64,000 nt of DNA from assembly GCF_040905785.1 (NCBI RefSeq), contig NZ_JBBDQW010000072.1:1-64000 (forward strand), given 5' to 3'. The stretch's first letter is position 1; each line of letters begins with the position of its first letter. This stretch comes from Tistlia sp040905785. Lineage in GTDB: Bacteria; Pseudomonadota; Alphaproteobacteria; Kiloniellales; DSM-21159. This document shows, piece after piece, positions 7,403 to 15,676 of the stretch. The notes below the pieces were generated by a model. It was given only the letters and a program-made list of their open reading frames with translations. It did no database searches and had not been told where the DNA came from. The position numbers and the translations under genes were made by a program.

Positions 7403-8203
7403 ATGACGGATCTGCTCGCGGCCCGGGGGTTGGGCATCGCTTTCGGCGGCGTCGTCGCGCTCCGGGACTTCGAGCTCTCGGTCGCGGAGGGCGACCTGCT
7501 GGGGCTGATCGGCCCGAACGGCGCCGGCAAGACCACCGCCTTCAACCTGCTGAGCGGCGTGCTCGCCGGCGGCGCCGGCAGCATCCGCTTCGCCGGCCAG
7601 GACATCAGCCGCGCCAGCCCCGAGCGCCGGGCGCGCCTCGGCATGACCCGGACCTTCCAGAACATCCGCCTGTTCGAGGAGCTGACGGTGCTGCAGAACG
7701 TCATGGCTGGCGCCCATGCCCGTCACGGCGCCGGCCTCTTCGACGCCCTCTTCGGCGGCCCGCGCCTGAGGCGCAGCGAGGCGGCGATCCGCGAGCGGGC
7801 GGAGGCGGTGCTGGCCCGCACCGGCCTCGGCGACCTCGCCCGGCAGCGCGCCGACGCCCTGTCCTACGGCGATCGGCGACGCGTCGAGATCGCCCGCGCT
7901 CTCGCCAGCGAACCGCGCCTGCTGCTGCTCGACGAACCGGCCGCCGGCATGAACGAGCGCGAGAAGGCCGACCTCTCGACGCTGATCACCCGGCTGAACG
8001 CCGACGACGGCCTGACCATCGTCCTGGTCGAGCACAACGTGCGCATGGTCGCCGGGCTGTGCCGGCGCCTGCTCGTGCTGCACAAGGGCGAGCGCCTGGC
8101 CGAGGGTCCGACCGAGGAGGTGCTGCGCGACCCCGACGTCGTCGCCGTCTATCTCGGCCGCCGCCGCCAGCCCGCCGCCGTCGCCGCGAGCGCGCCATGC
8201 TGA
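7403..8203 (+). CDS. livG: Branched-chain amino acid-type ABC transporter ATPase LivG
   Basis: A 266-residue nucleotide-binding subunit of the inner-membrane importer. Walker A is GPNGAGKT, the signature loop region LSYGDRRRVEIARAL, and Walker B LLLLDEP followed by AAGMN, the usual LivG variant. The conserved RTFQNIRLF motif distinguishes LivG from LivF. The ATG at 7403 (MTDLLAARGL) begins directly at the family N-terminus. It is the first gene of a five-gene rightward operon and overlaps livF by seven bases. The preceding divergent region carries candidate operator B. Confidence 0.94.
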   Translation: MTDLLAARGLGIAFGGVVALRDFELSVAEGDLLGLIGPNGAGKTTAFNLLSGVLAGGAGSIRFAGQDISRASPERRARLGMTRTFQNIRLFEELTVLQNVMAGAHARHGAGLFDALFGGPRLRRSEAAIRERAEAVLARTGLGDLARQRADALSYGDRRRVEIARALASEPRLLLLDEPAAGMNEREKADLSTLITRLNADDGLTIVLVEHNVRMVAGLCRRLLVLHKGERLAEGPTEEVLRDPDVVAVYLGRRRQPAAVAASAPC

Positions 8204-8922
8204 GGCTGGAGGAGCTGCAGGTCGTGCGCGGGCGTACCCGGGTGCTGCACGGCCTGACCCTGGAGCTGGGCGCCGGCGAGATCGCCGCCCTGGTCGGCGC
8301 CAACGGCGCCGGCAAGACGACCACCCTGATGGCGCTGTCGGGCCTGCTGCCGATCGCCTGCGGCCGCGCCACCCTGGAGCTCGAAAGCGGCACGCTCGAC
8401 GTTGCGCGGAGCACGCCCGCGGCCCTGGTCGCCGGCGGGCTGATCCACTGCCCGGAGGGCCGCCAGGTCTTCGCGCGGCTGACCATCGAGGAGAACCTGC
8501 GCCTCGGCGCCTACCTGAACCGCGACGAGGCCGAGGTGCGCCGGCTGCTCGGCGAGGCCTATGCCCTCTTCCCGGTGCTGGGCGAGCGGCGCGGCCTCAA
8601 CGCCGGCGGCCTGTCCGGCGGCGAGCAGATGATGCTGGCGGTCGCCCGCGCGCTGATGGCCCAGCCGAAGGTCCTGCTGCTCGACGAGCCCTCGCTCGGC
8701 CTCGCGCCGCAGATCACCGAGCGGATCTTCGACACGCTGGTCGAGCTCAACCGGGAGCGCGGCGTCGCCATGCTCATCGTCGAGCAGAACGCCATGCTGG
8801 CGCTCGAGATCGCCCACAAGGGCTTCGTCATGGAGGAGGGGCGAATCGTGATGTCCGGGACCGGCCGCGCGCTGCTCGAGGACGCCGGCGTCGTCCAGGC
8901 CTACCTGGGAGCCTCGGCATGA
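8197..8922 (+). CDS. livF: Branched-chain amino acid-type ABC transporter ATPase LivF
   Basis: The 241-residue second ATPase of the Liv-type importer. Walker A is GANGAGKTT, the signature LSGGEQMMLAVARAL, and Walker B VLLLDEPSLGLAP, together with the LivF-typical CPEGRQVFARLTIEENL. It begins inside the end of livG and ends in a four-base ATGA overlap with livH, so translation is probably coupled. Sequence is complete with no odd features. Confidence 0.94.
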   Translation: MLRLEELQVVRGRTRVLHGLTLELGAGEIAALVGANGAGKTTTLMALSGLLPIACGRATLELESGTLDVARSTPAALVAGGLIHCPEGRQVFARLTIEENLRLGAYLNRDEAEVRRLLGEAYALFPVLGERRGLNAGGLSGGEQMMLAVARALMAQPKVLLLDEPSLGLAPQITERIFDTLVELNRERGVAMLIVEQNAMLALEIAHKGFVMEEGRIVMSGTGRALLEDAGVVQAYLGASA

Positions 8923-9812
8923 GCGGCTACCTGCTGCAGCAGCTCGTCAACGGCCTGACCCTGGGCAGCCTCTACGCCCTGGTCGCGATCGGCTTCTCGC
9001 TGATCTACGGCGTCGTGCGCCTGGTCAACTTCGCCCACGGCGACCTGATGATGATCGGTGCCTTCTCGACGCTCGGGCTGGTCGCGGTCGGCGAGGTCGC
9101 CTGGGCCTTCGTGCCGCTGCTGGTGATGGCCGGCGGCTTCGCGGCCGGCGGCGTCATCGAGCGTCTCGCCTTCCGCTCGCTGCGCGGCGCGCCGATGATC
9201 ACCGGCTTCATCGTCACGCTCTCGGCCTCGGTGGCGATCCAGAACCTCGGGCTGATGATCCTCGGCGCGCAGCCGCGCAACTTCGGCTTTCCCAGCGTCT
9301 TCCGCGAGCGCCTGGCCCTGGGCCCGGTCAACATCGCGGTGATCGACCTGGCGATCCCGGCGGCGACCCTGCTGCTGGCCGGGGCGGTCGTGCTCTTCGT
9401 GCAGCGCACGCGCCTGGGCATCGCCATGCGCGCGGTCTCGGAAAACGCCGTGGCGGCGCGGCTGATGGGCATCTCGCTCAACCGCGCGGTGCTCGCCGCC
9501 TTCGGCCTGGGCGGCGCGCTGGCCGCCATCGCGGGCCTGTTCTGGGGCGGCAAGTTCGGCCAGATCGATCCGCTGATGGGCTTCGTGCCCGGCCTCAAGG
9601 CCTTCGTCGCGACGATCATCGGCGGTGTCGGCTCGGTGCCTGGCGCGGTCCTCGGCGGCTACATCCTGGGCTTCGCCGAGGTCGCCTTCGTCGGCTTCAT
9701 GCCCTCCGAGTACTCGGGCTATCGCGACGCCTTCGTCTTCGCCCTGCTGATCCTGATCCTTCTGCTGCGCCCCCAGGGCCTGTTCGGCCGCGAGGAGGAG
9801 GAGCGCGCATGA
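8919..9812 (+). CDS. livH: Branched-chain amino acid-type ABC transporter permease LivH
   Basis: A 297-residue polytopic inner-membrane permease with about eight hydrophobic segments. The family N-terminus LVNGLTLGSLYALVAIGFSL and the motif LVNFAHGDLMM are present, as is the cytoplasmic coupling-helix region RAVSENAVAARLMGI. It pairs with LivM to form the channel. It overlaps livF and livM by four bases on each side (ATGA). Confidence 0.94.
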   Translation: MSGYLLQQLVNGLTLGSLYALVAIGFSLIYGVVRLVNFAHGDLMMIGAFSTLGLVAVGEVAWAFVPLLVMAGGFAAGGVIERLAFRSLRGAPMITGFIVTLSASVAIQNLGLMILGAQPRNFGFPSVFRERLALGPVNIAVIDLAIPAATLLLAGAVVLFVQRTRLGIAMRAVSENAVAARLMGISLNRAVLAAFGLGGALAAIAGLFWGGKFGQIDPLMGFVPGLKAFVATIIGGVGSVPGAVLGGYILGFAEVAFVGFMPSEYSGYRDAFVFALLILILLLRPQGLFGREEEERA

Positions 9813-10819
9813 CCCCGGCCCGGCTTGCCCGGCGGCTTTCCCGGCGCCTATCGCAGCGCCAGGCCCTGGTCCTGCTGGTTCTGCTGCTGGCCGGGACGGT
9901 CGTCCTGCTCGAGCTGCTCGGCAGCGGCTACCACCGCACCTTGGGCGCCCTGACCTTGATCAACGTCATGCTGGCGGTCAGCCTGACCATGACCAACGGC
10001 TTCACCGGGCTGTTCAGCCTGGGCCATCCCGCCTTCATGACGCTCGGCGCCTACGTCGCCATCGCCTTCACCTATCCAGCGGCGCGCAAATCCTTCGCCA
10101 TGCCCGACCTGCCGGCGGTCTTCTCCGGCATCGAGTGGCCGCTGCCGGTCGCCGCCCTGATCGCGGCGCTGGCCGCGGCCGCCGCGGCGCGCCTCGTCGG
10201 CGCCTCCGTGCTGCGCCTCAAGGTCCACTACCTGGCGGTCGCGACCCTGGGGCTGATCATCATCGTGCAGAGCCTGGCCCTCAACCTCGACGGCCTGACC
10301 CGCGGCGGCCGGGGCCTGACCGGCGTGCCGCGCTCGGCCGAGCTGTGGCTGATCGCGCTTGCGACCCTGGTCGTCGTGGTCGGCTGCTGGCGGCTGAAGC
10401 ATGCCTCGATCGGCCGCGCCATGCTGGCGGTGCGCGAGAACGAGATGGCGGCGCGCTGCTTCGGCATCGACGCCGTCGGCCTCAAGATCACGGCCTTCGT
10501 GCTGGGGGCCGGCGTCGCCGGCTTCTGCGGCGCGCTGCTGCCGCACGTGGTCGCCGTGATGACGCCCAAGTCCTTCGGCCTGATGCTCGCCTTCAACCTG
10601 GTCGCGATGATCGTCGTCGGCGGCCAGGGCAGCATCCTGGGCGCGATCTTCGCCGCCCTCGCCTTCAGCCTGGGCAGCGAGGCCCTGCGTCCCGTCGAGG
10701 AGTCGCTCGGGCTCTACGGCATGACCCAGGTCGTCGTGGCGGTCGCGCTGATCCTGGTGCTGATCTGGCGGCCGAAGGGCCTGTTCGGCCTCGACGAGCC
10801 GCTGGTGGAGGTGAAATGA
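9809..10819 (+). CDS. livM: Branched-chain amino acid-type ABC transporter permease LivM
   Basis: The 336-residue second permease of the importer. After a basic N-terminus it contains the family motifs TNGFTGLFSLGHPAFM and RENEMAARCFGID, with a conserved hydrophobic end (LIWRPKGLFG). About nine membrane segments are visible. It overlaps livH and the downstream cysteine hydrolase gene by four bases each, which places that hydrolase within the transporter operon. Confidence 0.94.
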   Translation: MTPARLARRLSRRLSQRQALVLLVLLLAGTVVLLELLGSGYHRTLGALTLINVMLAVSLTMTNGFTGLFSLGHPAFMTLGAYVAIAFTYPAARKSFAMPDLPAVFSGIEWPLPVAALIAALAAAAAARLVGASVLRLKVHYLAVATLGLIIIVQSLALNLDGLTRGGRGLTGVPRSAELWLIALATLVVVVGCWRLKHASIGRAMLAVRENEMAARCFGIDAVGLKITAFVLGAGVAGFCGALLPHVVAVMTPKSFGLMLAFNLVAMIVVGGQGSILGAIFAALAFSLGSEALRPVEESLGLYGMTQVVVAVALILVLIWRPKGLFGLDEPLVEVK

Positions 10820-11430
10820 CCGGAGACTTCAAGCCGGGCCGCTCGGACCTCCGCCGCCTTGACTCTCGCAGCACGGCGCTGCTCCTGATCGACGTGCAGA
10901 ACTACGTGCTCGACCCGGACAAGCACCCGCCGCGCCCGGCCTTCTACGAGCGGGCCGGGGGGCTCGTGCTGCCGACGCTGCGGGACCTGCAGGCGCGCGC
11001 CCGGGCCGCCGGCGTCGAGGTGATCTTCACGGTCATGGAGAACCTGACCCGCGACGGCCGGGACCGCAGCCTCGACTACAAGCTCTCGGGCTTCTTCATC
11101 GCCAAGGGCTCGGCGGAGGCCCGCGTCGTCGAGGCGGTGGCACCGGCCGCCGACGAGATCGTCCTGCCCAAGACCTCGGCCTGCCTGTTCAACTCGACCT
11201 GCTTCGACTACCTGCTGCGCAATCTCGGCGTCGAGACCGTCCTGTGCACCGGCTTCCTGACCGACCAGTGCGTCGAGCAGACCATGCGGCAGGGCTGCGC
11301 GCGCGGCTATCGCATGGTCTGCGTCACCGATGCCTGCGCCGCCGACACGCCGGAGCGGCACGAGCAGGCCTTGGCGCGCTTCAGCGGCTACGGCGCCCAG
11401 GTCGCGGCAGGCGACCTCGGCTTCGCGTAG
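10816..11430 (+). CDS. Isochorismatase-family cysteine hydrolase (complete triad)
   Basis: A 204-residue cytoplasmic hydrolase with the full Asp26-Lys119-Cys152 triad (LLLIDVQN, VLPKTSA, LTDQCVEQT). Members of this superfamily include N-carbamoylsarcosine amidase, ureidoacrylate amidohydrolase, biuret hydrolase and nicotinamidase; the sequence does not show which. It is the last gene of the livGFHM operon (ATGA overlap), so it presumably acts on the imported compound. It is a clear paralogue of the triad-deficient protein at 5765-6385. The 144 bases downstream to the next gene show no obvious terminator. Confidence 0.9.
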   Translation: MTGDFKPGRSDLRRLDSRSTALLLIDVQNYVLDPDKHPPRPAFYERAGGLVLPTLRDLQARARAAGVEVIFTVMENLTRDGRDRSLDYKLSGFFIAKGSAEARVVEAVAPAADEIVLPKTSACLFNSTCFDYLLRNLGVETVLCTGFLTDQCVEQTMRQGCARGYRMVCVTDACAADTPERHEQALARFSGYGAQVAAGDLGFA

Positions 11431-11574
11431 AAGTGCTTCTCCCTGTTCCTTCCGAGCGCGCACTTGTGCTCCGCCGGCGATGCTGAAGCTGACGGTTGTA
11501 TTCCGAAACCGCAATTGATCCGGAGCGAGCCACCGGGCTATTCTTCCGCGGCCCGCCGGGATAACTTCAGATCT

Positions 11575-12057
11575 ATGAACGAGTTCAGTCTCCCGCCCCA
11601 GGCGATCGACGACATGCAGTGGGTGCTCGCCCACTGGCGTGCCCAGAAGGGCGCGCAGGCGCTGCCGTCGAAGAGCCTGATCGACGTGACCGACTTTCCG
11701 GCCCGCCTGCTGCCGATGCTGTTCCTGCTCGAGCGCATCGAGGCGGAAGCCAGCTACGTGGTGCGTCTGGCAGGGACCTCCTACCGGTTGATCTACGGCC
11801 GCGAGATCACCGGGCTGACGGTCGACGAGCTGCTCGCGCATTCCGACGCCGGCACCAACCTGCGGGCCGACCTGAGCCGGGCCCTGGAGTCAGCCGAGCC
11901 GGTCTTCATCGACGGCCTGATGACCTGGCCGGCGAGCGGCGCGAAGGTGCCATACCAGCGCCTGCTGCTGCCCTACTGCGCCGAGCCGGAGGGCCCCGTG
12001 CGCTTCCTGCTGGGCGTCGCCCGCATGACCGACCCGCGGATCGCGCTGCGCACCTGA
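11575..12057 (+). CDS. PAS-fold (PAS_5 type) domain protein
   Basis: A 160-residue protein consisting almost entirely of one PAS-like domain of the alphaproteobacterial PAS_5 kind (LPARLLPMLFLLERIE; VVRLAGTSYRLIYGREITG; YQRLLLPYCAE). There is no attached output domain, so it may act by protein contacts. The ATG at 11575 begins just before the first domain helix. It converges with the S24 repressor gene, leaving only 18 bases between the stops. Function unknown; such single-domain proteins are abundant in Rhodospirillales genomes. Confidence 0.8.
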   Translation: MNEFSLPPQAIDDMQWVLAHWRAQKGAQALPSKSLIDVTDFPARLLPMLFLLERIEAEASYVVRLAGTSYRLIYGREITGLTVDELLAHSDAGTNLRADLSRALESAEPVFIDGLMTWPASGAKVPYQRLLLPYCAEPEGPVRFLLGVARMTDPRIALRT

Positions 12058-12075
12058 AGGGCGTCCGTGCCCAGG

Positions 12076-12753
12076 CTAGCCGCCGTACCAGACGCCGACC
12101 ACCAGGTGCAGGCCGACGACCAGGTCGCGCGCGAGCTCGAACTCGCCGGGAGGGTTGAGCTGGCGCAGGCGCACCCGCGCGCCGTCGAGCGCGACCAGCT
12201 CCTTGACGTAGGCGGCGTGCTGGCTGTCGTCCGATGCGCGGATCACCAGCACGTCCTGGCCGCGTCTGACCGGCCGCTGCGGGTGGACCAGCAGCAGGTC
12301 GCCCTGGCGATAGCGCGGCTCCATCGAGTCGTTGACGACGTACATCGCGAAGGCGCTGGGCACGCCGGCCAGGGGCGAGGGCCGCTCGATCCACTCGATC
12401 GGTTCGTAGCTGACCAGCATGCCCTCCGGCCCGCCCTGGGCGCTGGCGTAGACCGGCAGGTCGCGGGCGCCGAAGCTGGTCGGCACCGCCCCGCCGGCGT
12501 TGGGCAGCGGCGCGGCGACGCCGGGCGGAGTCGCGGCGCGCCCGCCGCCTGCCGGCTCCAGCCGGCCGTCGAGCAGCGCTTCAGGGTCGGCGGCCATCTC
12601 GCGCGCCAGGCGGACAAGATATCTAGGCGTTCTGGTGTCGCCCGACTCGAGCTGCTGGATCGCCTGCTGGGAGACGCCGACCAGCTTCGCGAGCTGCGGC
12701 TGGGAAAGCCCGCGCTCCTGGCGCCAGACTCGAACGATCGCTGCAAGGGACAT
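12076..12753 (-). CDS. XRE-HTH / S24 peptidase (CI/LexA-like) self-cleaving repressor
   Basis: A 225-residue regulator. An XRE-type helix-turn-helix (about residues 3-55; LSQPQLAKLVGVSQQAIQQLE) is joined by a Pro/Ala-rich linker to an S24 LexA-like protease domain (about 100-225). The nucleophile Ser is in NDSMEPRYRQGD and the catalytic Lys in AAYVKELV. The probable cleavage site is within VYASAQGGPEG. An ATG at 12753 gives the normal family N-terminus; two upstream TTG codons are alternatives but fall in the operator-like palindrome at 12787-12804. Homologues respond to DNA damage or other stress by RecA-assisted autocleavage. No prophage genes are adjacent, so a chromosomal stress repressor is likely. 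Confidence 0.88.
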   Translation of the reverse strand: MSLAAIVRVWRQERGLSQPQLAKLVGVSQQAIQQLESGDTRTPRYLVRLAREMAADPEALLDGRLEPAGGGRAATPPGVAAPLPNAGGAVPTSFGARDLPVYASAQGGPEGMLVSYEPIEWIERPSPLAGVPSAFAMYVVNDSMEPRYRQGDLLLVHPQRPVRRGQDVLVIRASDDSQHAAYVKELVALDGARVRLRQLNPPGEFELARDLVVGLHLVVGVWYGG

Positions 12754-12786
12754 GGAGGAACTTAACAAGAAAGGCCTGCTGGAATG

Positions 12787-12804
12787 CAACAACGACGATT
12801 GTTG
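12787..12804. promoter_or_regulatory. Candidate autoregulatory operator (CAACAA-N6-TTGTTG)
   Basis: A perfect 6-bp dyad centred 43 bases upstream of the repressor ATG, in the 58-bp gap between the repressor gene and the end of the lipoprotein gene at 12812. Position and symmetry suit a dimeric XRE-type repressor that controls itself. The assignment is from position and symmetry alone. Confidence 0.4.
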
Positions 12805-12811
12805 CCCGGGG

Positions 12812-13474
12812 TCAGTCGGAACCGGAATCGCTGTCGGAGAACAGGCTGCTGAACCGCGAGACGATCAGGGCGACGCCGACCAGTCCGGCGACGTAGATCC
12901 CATAGCGCTGCACGAAATCCTCGCCGGGCTGGGCGCGGTTGGCGGCCTCGACGTTCGCCAGGTCTGCCGACTGCAGGAAGTCGACCAGCCGGGCCGCCTG
13001 CTCGCGGTAGGCCGGCGACGCGACCGCGCTGTCGGTGGTCCGGCCTTCGCTGAGATTGCGGAAGGCCTGGGCGGCAGCCAGCGGATGGATCTCCGCGACC
13101 CAGTCGAAGCGGGCCAGAAAGAAGCGCGCGCGCGCGGCGGCCTCGGCGTCGTCCTGGCGTTCGGCGGTCTCGGCCAGGCCCTCCCAGGCCGCGCGGAACA
13201 GCGGCCAGTCTTCGATCGCCGCCTCGAAGCGCCGCCGCGCTTCGGCCAGGTCGCCGCGCGCCAGGGCTTCGCCGCCGGTCCGGGTCGCCGCGTCGGCGGC
13301 GTCGTAGTCGTAGCGCTGCGCCACCTGCTGGGCCGGCGTGTAGATCAGCGGCATCGCCTCGGCGCGCGGCTCGGAGGCGGTGGCCCCAGGCCTGTCCGCG
13401 CCACCGCAGGCCGCCAGCGACAGGACCGCGGCGAGTGCGAGAGCGAGAAGGCGGCGCGGCGCGGACGGCGGCAA
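12812..13474 (-). CDS. Lipoprotein with TPR-like region and C-terminal membrane span
   Basis: A 220-residue protein with a lipoprotein signal peptide (LLALALAAVLSLAAC|GG) whose Cys would be lipidated. A helical, Ala-rich central region (about residues 60-155; ARGDLAEARRRFEAAIEDWP) resembles tetratricopeptide repeats. A hydrophobic segment lies near the C-terminus (YGIYVAGLVGVALIV), followed by an acidic Ser/Asp tail. The chosen TTG start at 13474 has GGAG eight bases upstream and puts the signal peptide at the N-terminus; the open frame extends further upstream without a credible start. Function unknown; a role in envelope assembly is possible but not shown. Confidence 0.72.
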   Translation of the reverse strand: MPPSAPRRLLALALAAVLSLAACGGADRPGATASEPRAEAMPLIYTPAQQVAQRYDYDAADAATRTGGEALARGDLAEARRRFEAAIEDWPLFRAAWEGLAETAERQDDAEAAARARFFLARFDWVAEIHPLAAAQAFRNLSEGRTTDSAVASPAYREQAARLVDFLQSADLANVEAANRAQPGEDFVQRYGIYVAGLVGVALIVSRFSSLFSDSDSGSD

Positions 13475-13975
13475 GGGGCGACTCCGGAAGGACCCTGTAT
13501 CGGGCTTATCCCGTGGCGGAGCCGGCAGGGTCAAGTCGCGAGCAAAGCGCGCCCGGCGAGCCAGGTTCTCGATTGGCAGCCGTTTGCCGGGCCGCGCGGC
13601 CATCGCTCCTTTCCCTGTCTATTGCGCGGTTTTTTTCTGCCAGTTCGCCGCGCCGGCGGCCGCCAGACGACGCGGTCTTGCCATCTTTGCCTTGCAGATT
13701 CCATCTCGTGCCGATTGCGCACGGCTTGGCCTGCGCCCGGGCCGACCCCATATCACGGTTGCGGGCAAGGGTAGCGATTGCCCGCCCCGGACACCAGCAA
13801 GCGCCGGGCCGTACCGCTGCACAACCCTTCCTTGAACGCTTCGGCGCCATTGGCGCCGGAGCGTCTTTTTTTTACCTGCCGTTGACCAGCGCGGGGCTGG
13901 AAACGGCCGGGGCGAGGGTGCAGGCTTTGACTCGGACCTCGCTTTCCCAGCCGGGGCGCTTCGAGAGGCAGGCCG
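13475..13975. other. 501-bp region without a protein gene; candidate small-RNA region
   Basis: No frame here has a credible start and ribosome binding site. On the plus strand there are several hairpins: CCGCGC...GCGCGG followed by seven T near 13600-13638, a GCGGGCAA/TTGCCCGC stem near 13762-13787, and the strong terminator at 13837-13873. Because the lipoprotein gene on the left is transcribed away from this region, the terminators are not explained by a known gene, and a rightward small RNA is possible. Confidence 0.4.
13837..13873 (+). terminator. Orphan intrinsic terminator
   Basis: A 12-bp stem with one G-T pair (CGCTTCGGCGCC / GGCGCCGGAGCG), loop ATT, followed by TC and eight T. It is a textbook rho-independent terminator in the plus direction, 100 bases before the histidine kinase gene, with no annotated gene upstream to use it. 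Confidence 0.85.
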
Positions 13976-15667
13976 TTGCAGACCGACGTCCCGGAGTCCG
14001 GAGACCGCGAGGCTTCCGAGGGCCGCGCGGCGGCCGACGGCCCGGACGGCGAGGATTTGGCCGCGGCGCTCGAGGGCCTGCGGGAGCCGCTGTTCCTCTG
14101 CGACGGCCGGGGCCGGATCGCCTACCTCAATCCGGCGCTGCGCCGGCGCCTGGGCGTGCCACCGGGCGACGCCGCGGTCGGCTGCCCCTGGGAGAGCCTC
14201 TTCGACGGGGCGTCGCGGCGCCTGATCGAGCGCGAGGCCCTGCCGGCGATCCTGCGCGAGGGCCACTGGCGCGGCCCTGTCGCGCTGGGGCGCGCGGTCG
14301 CGCCGGCCCCGGTTTTCCAGCTATCGCTCTCCGCGGCCGATACCGGCGGGCTGCTCGGCCTGCTTCTCGGGGGCGAGAACGAGGGGGCCGGCCCGGAGGG
14401 GGGACTGATCTCCCGCGCCGAAGCGCGCAGCGAGCGCCTGGAAGCGCTGCGCCGCTTGGCCGGCGACCTGTCCCACGACCTGAACAACGCCCTCACCTCG
14501 ATCCTCGGCTTCGCTCGCTTCCTGCGCGAGGACCTGCCGAAGGACAGCCAGCCGCACGGCTTCGCCGGGCAGATCGCGCTCGCGGCCGAGGGCGCCAAAC
14601 GCAGGCTCGACGAGGCCCTGGCTTTCGCGCGCCCCGGCAGGAGGCCGGGCCAGGCGGTGGCGGTCGGCCCGGTCGTCGCGCAGGCCTGCGCGACCCTGCG
14701 GCCGCGCCTTCCGGACGGGACGGCCCTGGACGTCGAGGGCGACCAGGATCTTGCTGTCGAAGCCGAGCCCCAGGTCTTCGCCGAGGTGCTGCGCCAACTG
14801 CTCGCCAATGCCGCCGAGGCCCTGGAGGGCCGCGCCGGCCGGCTCGAGGTAAGCTGGCGCCTGGCCGAGGAGCCCGGCCGGCTGCCGGGCCTTGGCAAGC
14901 TTGGCGAGCCGGCGCGGGTGATCCTGCAGCGCCAGGCCGACGGCAGGCGCCTGCTCGTCGCGGCCGGCGCCCCCGATCCGGGGCGCCGCTTCCTGGAGCT
15001 GGTCGTGCGCGACAGCGGCGCCGGCATGACCGAAGCCGTGCTGGAGCACGCCTTCGAGCCCTTCTTCACGACCCGCGAGCCGGCGCGGGGCCGCGGCCTG
15101 GGGCTGTCCTGCGCGTTCGGCCAGGCCCTCGGGCAGGGCGGCGCGATCCTGGTCGATAGCGCTCCGGGCCAGGGCACGGCGGTCCGGCTGCTGTGGCCGG
15201 CCGCCGGGGCGGTACCGGGGGAGGCGCCTGCCCCCGGCGATGCAACCGGCCCCGACACGGCGGCCTCGGCGGCGCGTCGGCGGCTACCCAGGGGCCGGGG
15301 CCAGCGCATCCTGGTCGCCGAGGACGACCTCGTGCTGCGCGAGGCCCTCGGGGAGATGCTGCAACGGCTCGGCTACCGGCCGCTGTTGGTCGAGGACGGC
15401 GAGCGCGCCCGCCACGCCCTCGCCGGGGGTGAGGCGGTCGAGGCCGTGCTGACCGACCGCCGAATGCCGAAGCTCTCGGGCACCGGGCTGATCGAGTGGA
15501 TGCGCGCCCAGGACCTGCACCAGCCGGTGCTGCTCTGCACCGGCTATGGCGAGGACCTGGACCCGGCCAGCCTGTCGCGCGTCGGCGCCGTTACCCTGCT
15601 GTCCAAGCCGATCGACGCCGCGACCCTGGCGCGCAGCCTCGATCGGCTGTTCGCCGGGCAGGGCTGA
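13976..15667 (+). CDS. Hybrid PAS-histidine kinase with C-terminal receiver
   Basis: A 563-residue soluble sensor kinase. A PAS domain lies at about residues 30-130 (LREPLFLCDGRGRIAYLNP). A HisKA region at 158-220 carries the phospho-acceptor motif LSHDLNNALTSILGF. A HATPase_c domain spans about 245-405 with N box LLANAAEAL, G1 DSGAGM and G2 GRGLGLS. A receiver domain follows at about 440-555 with VAEDD, the phospho-acceptor in LTDRRMP and SKPID. The HDLNNALT box places it in the NtrB/FixL-like HisKA group. The start is a TTG at 13976 with GAGG upstream. No separate response regulator is adjacent, so phosphorelay partners are unknown. Confidence 0.92.
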   Translation: MQTDVPESGDREASEGRAAADGPDGEDLAAALEGLREPLFLCDGRGRIAYLNPALRRRLGVPPGDAAVGCPWESLFDGASRRLIEREALPAILREGHWRGPVALGRAVAPAPVFQLSLSAADTGGLLGLLLGGENEGAGPEGGLISRAEARSERLEALRRLAGDLSHDLNNALTSILGFARFLREDLPKDSQPHGFAGQIALAAEGAKRRLDEALAFARPGRRPGQAVAVGPVVAQACATLRPRLPDGTALDVEGDQDLAVEAEPQVFAEVLRQLLANAAEALEGRAGRLEVSWRLAEEPGRLPGLGKLGEPARVILQRQADGRRLLVAAGAPDPGRRFLELVVRDSGAGMTEAVLEHAFEPFFTTREPARGRGLGLSCAFGQALGQGGAILVDSAPGQGTAVRLLWPAAGAVPGEAPAPGDATGPDTAASAARRRLPRGRGQRILVAEDDLVLREALGEMLQRLGYRPLLVEDGERARHALAGGEAVEAVLTDRRMPKLSGTGLIEWMRAQDLHQPVLLCTGYGEDLDPASLSRVGAVTLLSKPIDAATLARSLDRLFAGQG

Positions 15668-15676
15668 CTCTCCGCG

